Below are positions 22,798 through 30,495 of a DNA stretch of 64,000 nucleotides, one piece after another; the stretch's first letter is position 1; every line of letters begins with the position of its first letter. This DNA is from Neptunicoccus cionae (lineage in GTDB: Bacteria; Pseudomonadota; Alphaproteobacteria; Rhodobacterales; Rhodobacteraceae), in contig NZ_BMKA01000001.1 in assembly GCF_014643735.1 (NCBI RefSeq), forward strand, positions 992,001 through 1,056,000, in the 5' to 3' direction. The position numbers and the translations under genes are program-made. The notes below the pieces were generated by a model that saw nothing but the letters and a program-made list of their open reading frames with translations, was not told the DNA's origin and searched no databases.

Positions 22798-23537
22798 TTG
22801 GCCGCCCCCCGCCCAAATCTCGGAAGAAATGCAGGAACCTTGTTTTGATATGTGATGTAATCCTCACCGAACTGGGCAATCAGATCCCTTTCCTCAAGAC
22901 GTAACACCGCGATGACGATGTATCCTGAGGTCACGAACGTAAACAAAAGATGACCGACTGTCATGGTCGGCGCGGTCCAAAAGGCGATCAGAAATCCGGT
23001 CATGATTGGATGGCACATGAAACGGTAAAGCCCGACTTCCATAAATCCCAGTTGGATTGGTTGGCGCTTTTTTAAGTTTGCGCAAACTTGTTTCAGCCCA
23101 AACAGATCAAAGTGATCAATCATGAAGGTTGAGGCCAAAACGACCAGCCAGCCGCCCCAAAAAAGAACGGTCAATGCTGTGCCGAGGACCGTATTTCTGA
23201 CGTCCCATACAACCGCCGGAAGCGGCTGCCAGAACGCGAAAATCATGATCAGGGCACCGCTTGTCATGAGTATATACGTACTACGTTCGGCAGCTTGCGG
23301 GATAACTGTAGTCCAGAGTCGTTTGAATGCTGGACGCGCCATAATGCTGTGCTGAAGAGCAAAGACAGACAGCAATACCAGATTGATAATCAGCGAGGAG
23401 GCGATTGGTCCTTGCGCGCCGGAATCGATTGATTTTGGCACCAGCATATTTCCGACAAAGCCGATGGAATAGAGGAACGTCGCCAGAAAAATAACGTAGA
23501 CGACGATGCCGTAGATAAATGTTAATGAGCGGCCCAT
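22794..23537 (-). CDS. mddA: NnrU/isoprenylcysteine-methyltransferase-like membrane protein, likely methanethiol S-methyltransferase (MddA-like)
   Basis: 247 aa with about five membrane segments. The C-terminal half carries the signature of this membrane methyltransferase family: TFMIDHFDLFGLKQV, YRFMCHPIMTGFLIAFWTAPTMTVGHLLF, and RLEERDLIAQFGEDYITY. In MddA proteins this region binds S-adenosylmethionine and methylates methanethiol to dimethyl sulfide. The usual YR-x-x-RHP is YRFMCHP here, with Cys replacing Arg before the His-Pro. The ribosome site AAAGGGG is 8 bases upstream of ATG. It heads a two-gene unit with the OsmC gene and is divergent from an HxlR regulator. An NnrU-like protein of other function is the alternative. 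Confidence 0.6.
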   Translation of the reverse strand: MGRSLTFIYGIVVYVIFLATFLYSIGFVGNMLVPKSIDSGAQGPIASSLIINLVLLSVFALQHSIMARPAFKRLWTTVIPQAAERSTYILMTSGALIMIFAFWQPLPAVVWDVRNTVLGTALTVLFWGGWLVVLASTFMIDHFDLFGLKQVCANLKKRQPIQLGFMEVGLYRFMCHPIMTGFLIAFWTAPTMTVGHLLFTFVTSGYIVIAVLRLEERDLIAQFGEDYITYQNKVPAFLPRFGRGAAK

Positions 23538-23616
23538 GCCAAACCCCTTTCGACAAGAAATCTCTCAGAAAACCGGACTTGGTCATATGGTGCGCGCATC
23601 GTGCAACGGGGGATAC

Positions 23617-23653
23617 TTCGCAATCCGTATCAAACCACTACGCAATCCGTAGT
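23617..23653. promoter_or_regulatory. Candidate HxlR operator in the mddA-like/hxlR divergent gap
   Basis: The block CGCAATCCGTA occurs twice (23619-23629 and 23641-23651), 22 bases (two helical turns) apart. The second copy lies inside a perfect palindrome, ACTACG-CAATC-CGTAGT (23637-23653). It is 36 bases before the HxlR start and about 80-116 bases before the MddA-like start, a suitable place for autoregulation and divergent control. Confidence 0.5.
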
Positions 23654-23688
23654 AGTCAAGTTGCCCTTTTTCGCTGTAGGCTTGACTG

Positions 23689-24390
23689 ATGGACAGCAAC
23701 TCAAAGAACGTTTCGGGCAGCTTGTGTCCGGCGATGGCCTCTGCCGAAATTTTGGGGGACAAATGGACTCTGCTACTTTTGCGCGAAATGTTTCTGGGTA
23801 CAACGCGCTTTGGCGGTTTTCAAAAAGCGATCCCGCGCATGTCTCCTTCGATCATGAGCAAACGGCTTAAAACCTTGGAAGCAGCAGAGATTATTATCCG
23901 GAAATCGGCGCCGACCACTCAAATAGCAGACTATAAACTGACGCGTTCGGGGCGAGAGCTTGGACCAATTGTCGAAAATATGGCCATCTGGGGAATGCGG
24001 TGGCGCAAACGCAGTATCGCAGCGCAGGATTGCGATGTTGGTGGGTTCATGTGGGATTTCCATCGCACACTGAATACCGAAGGCTTGCCGGATGGAGACA
24101 CGGTGATCCTTGTGCAAATTTCTGACCGTACCGATCTTAATACGTGGTGGGTAATTGCGAATGCCGTATCAGTTGATCTGTGCCCCACCGACCCGGGCCA
24201 TGAGGTTGATGTGTACCTCACGGCGACGCTAGCAAACTTGATAGCCCTGTGGTTGGGGGATACGGACGTGCGGAACGCGGTTGAAACCAAATCAATCTTT
24301 TTGGATGGGCCGAGGCATTTAATAAACACAGCGCAAGACTGGATGGCGCAGTCCCCACTCGTCGGGGTAAAACCGGCCCTCTCGGACTGA
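23689..24390 (+). CDS. HxlR-family winged-helix transcriptional regulator
   Basis: 233 aa. The HxlR-type winged helix is at residues 10-110: ILGDKWTLLLLREMFLGTTRFGGFQKAIP, then MSPSIMSKRLKTLEAAEII, YKLTRSGRELGPIVENMAIWG. The N-terminal SLCPAMASAEIL keeps the cysteine found in many redox-sensing members. A C-terminal domain of about 110 residues resembles the sterol-carrier-like extension of longer HxlR proteins. It is divergent from the MddA-like/OsmC unit with palindromic DNA between, so it is the likely local regulator, perhaps responding to electrophiles or reactive thiols. Confidence 0.8.
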   Translation: MDSNSKNVSGSLCPAMASAEILGDKWTLLLLREMFLGTTRFGGFQKAIPRMSPSIMSKRLKTLEAAEIIIRKSAPTTQIADYKLTRSGRELGPIVENMAIWGMRWRKRSIAAQDCDVGGFMWDFHRTLNTEGLPDGDTVILVQISDRTDLNTWWVIANAVSVDLCPTDPGHEVDVYLTATLANLIALWLGDTDVRNAVETKSIFLDGPRHLINTAQDWMAQSPLVGVKPALSD

Positions 24391-24540
24391 AGGCTTCTTC
24401 GCTTTAAGGGGCTGGGGTGACAACGGCCTTGTGCGAGATCGCGCGGCACACCTCTTAAACGAAATGTTGGCTGTTCTTTTTGATGGTGGCGGGAACCGAA
24501 CCATCAAATAAGGAATCCACAAAAAGTAAATTCTACTGAC

Positions 24541-24723
24541 AAGACCATCAAACATAAAACCGGTCTTCTAAGCTTGGCCGAGGAATTGGGTAATGCGTCG
24601 AAGGCTTGCCAAGTTAAGGGCATGTCGCGCGACACATTCTACCGTTACAAATCGGCAGTCGAGGCTGGCGGCGTTGAAGCGTTGTTCGAGCGCACGCGGC
24701 GCAAGCACAATCTGGCGTCCTGA
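24541..24723 (+). pseudogene. Relic of an IS481-like transposase (N-terminal helix-turn-helix)
   Basis: The frame reads KTIKHKTGLLSLAEELGN, SKACQVKGMSRDTFYRYKSA, VEAGGVEALFERTRRK and then stops at TGA 24721. This is the N-terminal helix-turn-helix part of IS481-type transposases; the DDE catalytic domain is absent. A 9-bp hairpin (TTTGATGGT/ACCATCAAA, 24479-24508) just upstream may be part of an old terminus. Confidence 0.6.
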
Positions 24724-24787
24724 CTACTTCGACTATCATAAATATCGCGACATCACTTCCATGACTGTGTTCGCGCACATCTAATGT

Positions 24788-25283
24788 AAGACATTCGAAA
24801 CCACTCTTGAAGAACGCAAAGATGAGATATTACCACGGATGCGCAAGATACACATCGGGCTCTATGGTGATTGGATGTGGATGGATGATCAGATCGTTAA
24901 AGTCTTAAAAGAGATCTAGGACATTAGCCGCACGGAAAAGAACTACGTCAACGTGATGACGGTACCTAGAATTGCTCAAACGTTCTCGCCTGATTTGGCC
25001 GCACCGATGGTCTGACTTTAGTTTCGGTGCATGACTCACACGCGCACCAGAGCGAACGCACCGCAATAAGCAGGCCATCGCTTTAGCGGTTGAATTGGCC
25101 CGGATGGCATGGCGTATAATGAGACATGAAACGGCACTTGATGCGCTTAAAGATGAGATCATACTGGCGTCTAAGGCACCACCACGATCCAAAGGAGCTC
25201 GTGATAGATTGAAAGAATGGAACGGAAATATTACGCCCCCAAAGTCTGGCGGCCCAAATGGTCATAATCGACTTTGCAGCTAA
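24788..25283 (+). pseudogene. Relic of an IS110-like transposase
   Basis: Pieces of an IS110-type transposase can be read through in-frame TAG 24917: GDWMWMDDQIVKVLKEI, stop, then RTEKNYVNVMTVPRI, matching the LDERI...MTVPG region. A further block in another frame (NKQAIALAVELARMAWRIMR, 25054 onwards, ending at TAA 25283) matches the C-terminal NK-x-A...ARIAW region. The catalytic centre is missing, with at least one frameshift and deletion. From 25284 to 25542 no gene was seen. Confidence 0.6.
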
Positions 25284-25542
25284 TGAGATCACGGTGCGAG
25301 CGTAACCCAAGCAATTCCACTACCCGCGTGTCGATCAACAGGCCTGAAGCCAATAAGCGACTTCCGAGAACTCGCCAGAAATGACTTGTGAACAGCAGCG
25401 TTACATAAGTAGGACCGTTCGTGTTCCTAGGCACACTTAGGCGGGATTGCATTCATTCGCTGCGCGTTACATGAAAGTCTGCTTAGCGGACTTTGCAGTC
25501 ATTCATGTCTTTGCCTTGGATGTCTCTTTTTTAGGACGGCTT

Positions 25543-26895
25543 CTACAAGAGCGAACCTAAGTCCGATCCGACGCTGGGATAGGCCGCTGTCGTCGACTTG
25601 AGCTGCTTGGCCGTCAGCCCCAACTTAATCGCCAACCCAAAAAAGTTGATCAGCTCGCCGTATTCAGGACCGAACAGGTGCGCACCGAGGATTTTACCGT
25701 CCGACTTGTCCACCAGAACCTTCGCGGCGGCAGATTTTTCACCAATCCGGTAGTTGGAATACCAGCCTCCCGTGTCGGTGAAACGGACATCGACATCGTG
25801 TCCTGCTTCTTTGGCCTCGGCTTCCAACATTCCGACGCGGGCCAGTTCGGGGACCGTGAACACCGCCGCCGGAATACCCGCGTAGTCCGGCGCGGTCTGG
25901 GCACCCTTGAGCATGTTCGAGGCCGCGACCTTGCCCTCGATGACCGCAACGGGTGTTAGCGGCATTCCCTTGGTGTCGGCAGAATCCCCAGCGGCAAAGA
26001 CCGCGCTGTTAGTGCTGCTTTGCAGGTGCGGTGCTACGACAATGCCCTTGTAGCCATAATCGACACCGGCGGCCTCAAGGTTCAGATCGGCGAGGGCGGC
26101 GACGCGGCCTGCGCCATGAACGACCAGATCGGTTTCAATGGTCCTAGTCTCGCCGCACGACTTCACTGCGACCATGAAAACGTCATCTGCCTTCGCTATG
26201 GAGACGATCTCGGTTTCACGTTGCAATTTCACACCGACACCTGCGCTGCGCTCGATCAGCATCTCGACCAGATCGGGGTCAAAGGCGTTCAGAGGCCGTG
26301 CGCCGCGATCCACGATGACCGGTGCGGCTCCTGCCCGCGCCGCGATATGCGCGAACTCGAAGGACACGAAACCGCCTCCGACAAACAGGATGCGTTTGGG
26401 CAGCGCCTCAAGACTTAGAAAATCCGTGCTGTCGATCATCAGATCGGCCCCGGCGAAACTGGCGGGCCTTGGGATTGCTCCGGCAGCGACGAGAAAGCGG
26501 CGTGACTCGTAGGGTTGTCCGTCAACTTCGAGCGTGTTCGCCCCGGTGAACCGTGCTGCCCCGTGCAGCGTCTCAACGCCGTTCCCCTTCAGACCCTTTT
26601 CCATCTTACTCGGCACAGGATCGGTAAAGCCACGTTTGTGGGCCATCAGATCGGACCAGTTGATCGCCAGCCCATGCGGATCGACGCCTTTGCCCCGCAT
26701 CAGGTTCGCGGCATCGACAATCTCCGCGCCACGCCGAAGGATTTTCTTGGGATCACAGCCACGCAAAGCGCAGGTACCGCCATAGGGCAGCGCATCGACA
26801 ACAGCCACGCGCCAACCAGCCGCCCCGCATTTATTGGCCGCCGCAACCCCAGCCATGCCAGCCCCGACAACGATCAGGTCATACGTCTCACTCAT
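25543..26895 (-). CDS. FAD-dependent pyridine nucleotide disulfide oxidoreductase of the mer operon
   Basis: 450 aa member of the glutathione reductase/MerA superfamily. It shows FAD-binding VVGAGMAGVAAANKCGAAG, the redox motif GGTCALRGCDPKK (Cys42, Cys47), NAD(P)-binding FVGGGFVSFEFAHIAARAG and FAAGDSADTKG. The dimer-interface end lacks the terminal Cys-Cys pair of MerA, and the C-terminal HP-x-x-SE active-site motif reads AYPSVGSDL, so it is neither a MerA nor a normal glutathione or lipoamide reductase. It starts 20 bases after merA with its own GAGGA site and is the last gene of the operon. It may regenerate a low-molecular-weight thiol that carries Hg(II), an inference from context. Confidence 0.8.
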   Translation of the reverse strand: MSETYDLIVVGAGMAGVAAANKCGAAGWRVAVVDALPYGGTCALRGCDPKKILRRGAEIVDAANLMRGKGVDPHGLAINWSDLMAHKRGFTDPVPSKMEKGLKGNGVETLHGAARFTGANTLEVDGQPYESRRFLVAAGAIPRPASFAGADLMIDSTDFLSLEALPKRILFVGGGFVSFEFAHIAARAGAAPVIVDRGARPLNAFDPDLVEMLIERSAGVGVKLQRETEIVSIAKADDVFMVAVKSCGETRTIETDLVVHGAGRVAALADLNLEAAGVDYGYKGIVVAPHLQSSTNSAVFAAGDSADTKGMPLTPVAVIEGKVAASNMLKGAQTAPDYAGIPAAVFTVPELARVGMLEAEAKEAGHDVDVRFTDTGGWYSNYRIGEKSAAAKVLVDKSDGKILGAHLFGPEYGELINFFGLAIKLGLTAKQLKSTTAAYPSVGSDLGSLL

Positions 26896-26915
26896 ATCTC
26901 AATCCTCTTGATTTC

Positions 26916-28346
26916 TTATCCTGCGCAGCAGCTCAACTTTGCCACATCCATGTCGAAGGTCTGCGCAGCCAGCTTTAGCCCTTCCACTGTCGTCAGATAG
27001 GGAAAAATCGTTTCGCCCAATGCCTTGGTCGTCATGTCGAATTTTAAAGCCATGACCAGCGTCTGGATCGTGTCCGACCCTTCCGGTGCCACAATCTGAC
27101 CGCCAAGCAGTCTGTCGGTGGCCTTGTCCGCCACCAGCTTGATCAATCCACGAGTATCGCGTGCGGCCAGCGCGCGCGGCACCTGATCGAGCGGCACAAT
27201 GGACGTCTTCACATCGAATCCGGCGTCCCGCGCCTGTTGCTCACTCAGGCCGACACCAGCAACCTGCGGATCGGAGAACACGACCCACGGCATGACAGAA
27301 TTGTCATAGGTTCGATCATCGCCCAGAACTGCGTTCCTGACCGCCAGTTTTGCACCGTAAGCCGCCATATAGACGAACTGGTCGCGGTCGGTCACATCGC
27401 CCGCCGCGTAAATGCCGGGCACCGTGGTCTGCATGTTGTCTCCGATGACGATGGACCCGCGTGCATCCGTCTCGACGCCAATCTCAGCGAGGCCCATACC
27501 GTCGGTGTTGGCGCGTCTGCCAGCCGTCGATACAAGATAATCCGCCGTGACCTCGACAGGTTCGCCGTCCTGCATGATCCGCAAGGTCACGCCCTGCGCA
27601 TCGCGGCTCACGTTGTCATAGCTCAACCCGGTCAGAAGAGTGATCCCCTCAGCCGCAAAGACCTCGGTCAGAGCCTCCGACACTTCGGGTTCGGCACCCG
27701 GCAGCAGGTGGGATCGTGTGACAAGTGTGACCTTCACACCCATCCGGCTCATCATCTGCGCCAGTTCGGCCCCGATGTAGCCCGCACCGATAAAGATCAG
27801 GCTTTCCGGCAGGGTCTCAAGCTCCAGCAGGCCGGTGCTGTCGAGAGCGTCGATGTCCTCGATGCCGTCAATCGTCGGCAGGATCGAATGACCGCCTGTC
27901 GCGATGATCAGTTTCGGTGCGGTCAGGGTACGACGGCCGACAGTGATGCCGCCCTTTACCAAGCGCGCCGGACCCTCGTCGATGTAATCGACACCAGGAT
28001 ATTCCGGCAGAAGGTCGGCGTATTTCTTCTGGCGCAGGGTTGCGACCAGATCGTCTTTCGACTGGACCAGCGTGTGCCAGTCATCGACCTGGGCGTGACC
28101 GGACAGGCCAGGAAACCGCTTTGCCGCACGTGCGCCATGGATTGCCTCTGCCGCGCGGATCATCGCCTTGGACGGAACGCACCCGACGTTCACGCAGGTG
28201 CCGCCGATGGTGCCATGCCCGACAAGCGCGACCCGCTTGCCTGCGTCAACAGCGGTGATCGACGCGGAAAATCCCGCCGATCCGGCTCCAACTACAATCA
28301 GGTCATAGCCGCCGTTTCCGTCGTCATTCTCGTTGATATCTTTCAT
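26916..28346 (-). CDS. merA: Mercuric reductase
   Basis: 476 aa flavoenzyme reducing Hg(II) to Hg(0) with NADPH. Motifs: FAD-binding VVGAGSAGFSASITAVDAG, redox pair GGTCVNVGCVPSK (Cys51, Cys56), NADP-binding FIGAGYIGAELAQMMSRMG, YAAGDVTDRDQFVYMAA, and the C-terminal Cys-Cys of LSCCAG that hands Hg(II) to the active site. The N-terminal metal-binding (NmerA) domain of many MerA proteins is absent. The start is ATG 28346, one base after the stop of the preceding small gene; the longer frame from TTG 28388 would overlap that gene. It is part of the merT-merP operon read from the MerR-type promoter at 29.9 kb. Confidence 0.95.
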   Translation of the reverse strand: MKDINENDDGNGGYDLIVVGAGSAGFSASITAVDAGKRVALVGHGTIGGTCVNVGCVPSKAMIRAAEAIHGARAAKRFPGLSGHAQVDDWHTLVQSKDDLVATLRQKKYADLLPEYPGVDYIDEGPARLVKGGITVGRRTLTAPKLIIATGGHSILPTIDGIEDIDALDSTGLLELETLPESLIFIGAGYIGAELAQMMSRMGVKVTLVTRSHLLPGAEPEVSEALTEVFAAEGITLLTGLSYDNVSRDAQGVTLRIMQDGEPVEVTADYLVSTAGRRANTDGMGLAEIGVETDARGSIVIGDNMQTTVPGIYAAGDVTDRDQFVYMAAYGAKLAVRNAVLGDDRTYDNSVMPWVVFSDPQVAGVGLSEQQARDAGFDVKTSIVPLDQVPRALAARDTRGLIKLVADKATDRLLGGQIVAPEGSDTIQTLVMALKFDMTTKALGETIFPYLTTVEGLKLAAQTFDMDVAKLSCCAG

Positions 28347-28347
28347 T

Positions 28348-28485
28348 TCAGCGTGCCTCGTCCAAATTAGAGTTCTTTCGTTTGGCAACGATCAAATAGA
28401 TGATCGCACCAATGGCTATGAGCGGTGTCGCCATGCCAAGCATTCCGAAAAACATGCCGACCGCCGTGCAGGATTCCATCATCAT
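28348..28485 (-). CDS. 45-aa membrane protein in the mer operon
   Basis: A short frame exactly fills the gap between the MerF-like gene and merA: its ATG 28485 abuts the MerF-like stop and its TGA lies one base before the merA ATG. The product starts MMMESCTAVGMFFGMLGM, has one cysteine near the N-terminus, one or two short hydrophobic spans (about residues 9-34) and a basic end (VAKRKNSNLDEAR). ATGs at 28485, 28482 and 28479 are all possible starts. The perfect fit into a tightly packed operon argues that it is real. I do not recognise a family; a role in Hg(II) uptake or in the MerA handover is a guess from context. Confidence 0.6.
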   Translation of the reverse strand: MMMESCTAVGMFFGMLGMATPLIAIGAIIYLIVAKRKNSNLDEAR

Positions 28486-28869
28486 TCAAGTCGTTCCTTT
28501 GGATTTCATTCGATTGAGGAAAAAGGCGTAGATGCCGACAGCCACGAAAGCACCGACCGTAAGGCGCAAGGCAAAGCGGAACTCGATCCAGATGATGAGA
28601 ATCGACAGAACAGCAGCAAACGCCGTCGTCCAGAGTTTCGGGTTCGGTCCGACACGTCCGGCGCGCAGCCAGAGCGCCTGCGCCACGACGGCAAGGCAAA
28701 AGAACAGCAGCGGAAACAGCGCGTAGTCGAGCCAGCCGGAGAACGCCGACAGGCCCACGCCAGCAACGACGACGACCAGAAGGGGCGTGAAGCAACACAG
28801 GGCCGCAAACAGCGCGCCGCCCACTCCCCATTTCAACATGCGGTCGGAATTTTCATTTGTTTGGGTCAA
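28486..28869 (-). CDS. merF: MerF-like mercury transporter, extended
   Basis: 127 aa. The first 65 residues match MerF: GGALFAALCCFTPLLVVVV with the vicinal Cys-Cys pair in the first membrane helix, then GVGLSAFSGWLDYALFPLL. Known MerF proteins are about 80 aa with two helices; this one adds two more helices (TTAFAAVLSILIIWIEF and LTVGAFVAVGIYAFFL). MerF moves Hg(II) across the inner membrane to MerA. The start overlaps the stop of the upstream gene by 4 bases. The Cys-Cys pair supports Hg(II) transport; the meaning of the extra helices is unknown. Confidence 0.75.
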   Translation of the reverse strand: MTQTNENSDRMLKWGVGGALFAALCCFTPLLVVVVAGVGLSAFSGWLDYALFPLLFFCLAVVAQALWLRAGRVGPNPKLWTTAFAAVLSILIIWIEFRFALRLTVGAFVAVGIYAFFLNRMKSKGTT

Positions 28870-29117
28870 GTTGGGTTCTTTCTGTCTGTTCGATGTTCAG
28901 TTGTCGCACGTCGCTTGGCTGCGCGACGGACCTCGCGGACGACAAGGAAGGTGAGCGCTGTTACCAGCGCGATGGAAACAACGCCAAATCCTGAAAGCCA
29001 CGCTCCGATGCCGCCAAAGACCGCTACGAGAAGGGCCAGTCCGCCACCGCAGCACACGACCACGACCGGGGCCGCAATACCAAAGGCCAGCAGCCCGCCC
29101 ATCAAATTGTCACGCAT
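28866..29117 (-). CDS. Small two-helix membrane protein with a CCGGG motif, mer operon
   Basis: 83 aa, two membrane segments (about residues 7-38 and 43-61) and a basic C-terminal tail (VVREVRRAAKRR). The first helix holds vicinal cysteines, VVVVCCGGGLALL, in a position like the Hg-binding pair of MerT and MerF, but the surrounding sequence is different. It lies between merP and the MerF-like gene, overlapping the latter by 4 bases. I do not recognise a named family; an Hg(II)-translocating role is inferred from the cysteine pair and operon position. Confidence 0.7.
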   Translation of the reverse strand: MRDNLMGGLLAFGIAAPVVVVCCGGGLALLVAVFGGIGAWLSGFGVVSIALVTALTFLVVREVRRAAKRRATTEHRTDRKNPT

Positions 29118-29134
29118 CGCCCGATCCCCTCGCG

Positions 29135-29440
29135 TCAGGACGCAGTGTCGGGCAGAATTTTGGCGGGATAGCCGTTCGCCATCACGGCCTCGATGATGCC
29201 TTCCGCGGTCGTCTTGGCATCATCAAAGGTGACGCTGTAAACGCCCTGACCATACTCGGGACCGTCCACGAAACCGTCGATCTCGACCGAGGGGACACCA
29301 CGCATGGAGCTGGCAACGATGAAGGAACAGGAGGGACAGGTCAGCTCGCTGACCCCGATTTCGACGGTACGCTCTTCCGCGAACGCCGCCGAGGCGAACG
29401 CTGCAAGGCAAACAGCTGATGATAGCAAAGTGTGTCTCAT
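29135..29440 (-). CDS. merP: Periplasmic mercury-binding protein MerP
   Basis: 101 aa. A signal peptide of about 21 residues (LLSSAVCLAAFASAAFA) precedes a heavy-metal-associated domain with the metal motif ELTCPSCSFIVASSM, equivalent to the MTC-x-x-C of MerP, and the expected end (VTFDDAKTTAEGIIEAVMANGYPA). It would bind Hg(II) in the periplasm and pass it to MerT. It lies 15 bases after merT in the same operon. Confidence 0.9.
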   Translation of the reverse strand: MRHTLLSSAVCLAAFASAAFAEERTVEIGVSELTCPSCSFIVASSMRGVPSVEIDGFVDGPEYGQGVYSVTFDDAKTTAEGIIEAVMANGYPAKILPDTAS

Positions 29441-29455
29441 GATTTTAATCCTTTC

Positions 29456-29863
29456 TCAGAATTTCAGAATCAAGGGTGTGATGTAGGGAAAGGCCATCGC
29501 CACGGCGACGATCCCAGATGCGGCCCATAGGGTCGCTCGCATGACTTTCCGGTTGATCGGACGAGCACAGGTCCCGTCAGCACAGGTAACCGGATCCACG
29601 GGTTTGTACGCCTTGTGGAACCCGTACCCGAGGAACGCGGCACTCAGCGCAAAGGTATACCATTTATAAGCGTAGAGCGCCCCGAGCTGCGCGATGAACA
29701 CGCCGGTCACGCCGAAGCTCACCAGCACAAGCGGCAGGATGCAGCATGAGGTCATCGCCAGCGCACCGAGAACGCCGAAGCCGGTCGCGCCCCAGACTCC
29801 TGCCGTTTCGTTATTGGTTTGGCTGGTCTGATTGGCTGTCTGTGTCGCAACACTCTGTTCCAT
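29456..29863 (-). CDS. merT: Mercuric transport protein MerT
   Basis: 135 aa with three membrane helices. The first helix holds the vicinal cysteines in LGALAMTSCCILPLVLVSFG, the inner-membrane Hg(II) receptor; a second pair follows in the loop DPVTCADGTCARP, which hands Hg(II) to the cytoplasm. The start is ATG 29863, with AAGGA 7 bases upstream; the longer open frame to 30013 would run across the operator and into merR. It is the first gene of the operon, directly behind the MerR-type promoter. Confidence 0.93.
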   Translation of the reverse strand: MEQSVATQTANQTSQTNNETAGVWGATGFGVLGALAMTSCCILPLVLVSFGVTGVFIAQLGALYAYKWYTFALSAAFLGYGFHKAYKPVDPVTCADGTCARPINRKVMRATLWAASGIVAVAMAFPYITPLILKF

Positions 29864-29892
29864 AGAATCGTCCTTGATCGGATATTTTCGCC

Positions 29893-29923
29893 GTTCTAAG
29901 GTCTGTAGCTGATACAGGCTCAA
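29893..29923 (-). promoter_or_regulatory. MerR-type promoter/operator (PmerT)
   Basis: On the minus strand TTGAGC (-35, 29923-29918) and TAGAAC (-10, 29898-29893) are separated by exactly 19 bases, the over-long spacing typical of MerR-controlled promoters. The spacer contains the dyad CTGTA-N5-TACAG (29903-29917) where MerR would bind and untwist the DNA. It lies between divergent merT and merR. Confidence 0.88.
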
Positions 29924-29939
29924 GAGGTTTTTGAGAAAA

Positions 29940-30353
29940 ATGGATAACAGAAGCGTGAAACCAATCAGCCGGGGTGAACTGGCGCGCGTCACAGGCTGCA
30001 ACCTCGAAACCATCCGCTACTATGAAACGGTCGGGATAATGCCGAACCCGCCGCGCACCGCAAAGGGGTATCGAAGCTACGACGATTCGCTTGTCCGACG
30101 ATTGAAATTCGTAATGCGGTCTCGCGATCTGGGTTTTTCACTGGAAGAAATTCGTGGCCTACTCGGGTTAGTCGATGATCGGACCCAAACCTGCGCTCAG
30201 GTCCAAACCGTCGCAGAAGCCCATCTCGACGATGTGCAGGCAAAAATTGCCGACCTTATGCGGATCGAGCGTGTCTTGTCAGAGACAGTCGCACGATGCA
30301 CCGGTGACGGCGCCCCTAAATGCGCTGTCATAGACGCGCTTCTAGAAGCATAA
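29940..30353 (+). CDS. merR: Mercury-responsive regulator MerR
   Basis: 137 aa. The N-terminal helix-turn-helix and wing (SRGELARVTGCNLETIRYYE, then RTAKGYRSYD) and the RSRDLGFSLEEIRGLLGL region fit MerR. The three Hg(II)-binding cysteines are in place: one in RTQTCAQVQ at the start of the dimerisation helix, and two in VARCTGDGAPKCAV near the C-terminus. As a dimer it would repress, and with Hg(II) activate, the divergent merT promoter and also control itself. The start is ATG 29940; TTG 29931 would add three residues. Confidence 0.93.
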   Translation: MDNRSVKPISRGELARVTGCNLETIRYYETVGIMPNPPRTAKGYRSYDDSLVRRLKFVMRSRDLGFSLEEIRGLLGLVDDRTQTCAQVQTVAEAHLDDVQAKIADLMRIERVLSETVARCTGDGAPKCAVIDALLEA

Positions 30354-30404
30354 ACTAACTACAATTCTGGGGTGCTAAATCGTTGGTAGCGCATAAAGCA
30401 GCCA

Positions 30405-30495
30405 CCCTCCGCATCGCAGAAAATCGGTGGTTTGGGCTCGAAGCTGTCTTTCCCCGCAAAGTGGGAGGTCGGCTGCATTGGGCCGTTCGCGTAAC
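30405..30495. repeat. Diverged intergenic repeat, copy D (partial)
   Basis: The 307-base gap between merR and the AlpA-like gene (30354-30661) contains no supported gene. Its middle has GGTTTGGGCTCGAAG and GGGAGGTCGGCTGCAT, which resemble parts of the better copies near 32.3 and 36.6 kb. The match is short and diverged. Confidence 0.35.

Noticed and set aside
27237-28370. A 377-codon frame opposite merA
   Set aside because: Shadow of merA; no ribosome site or recognisable motif.
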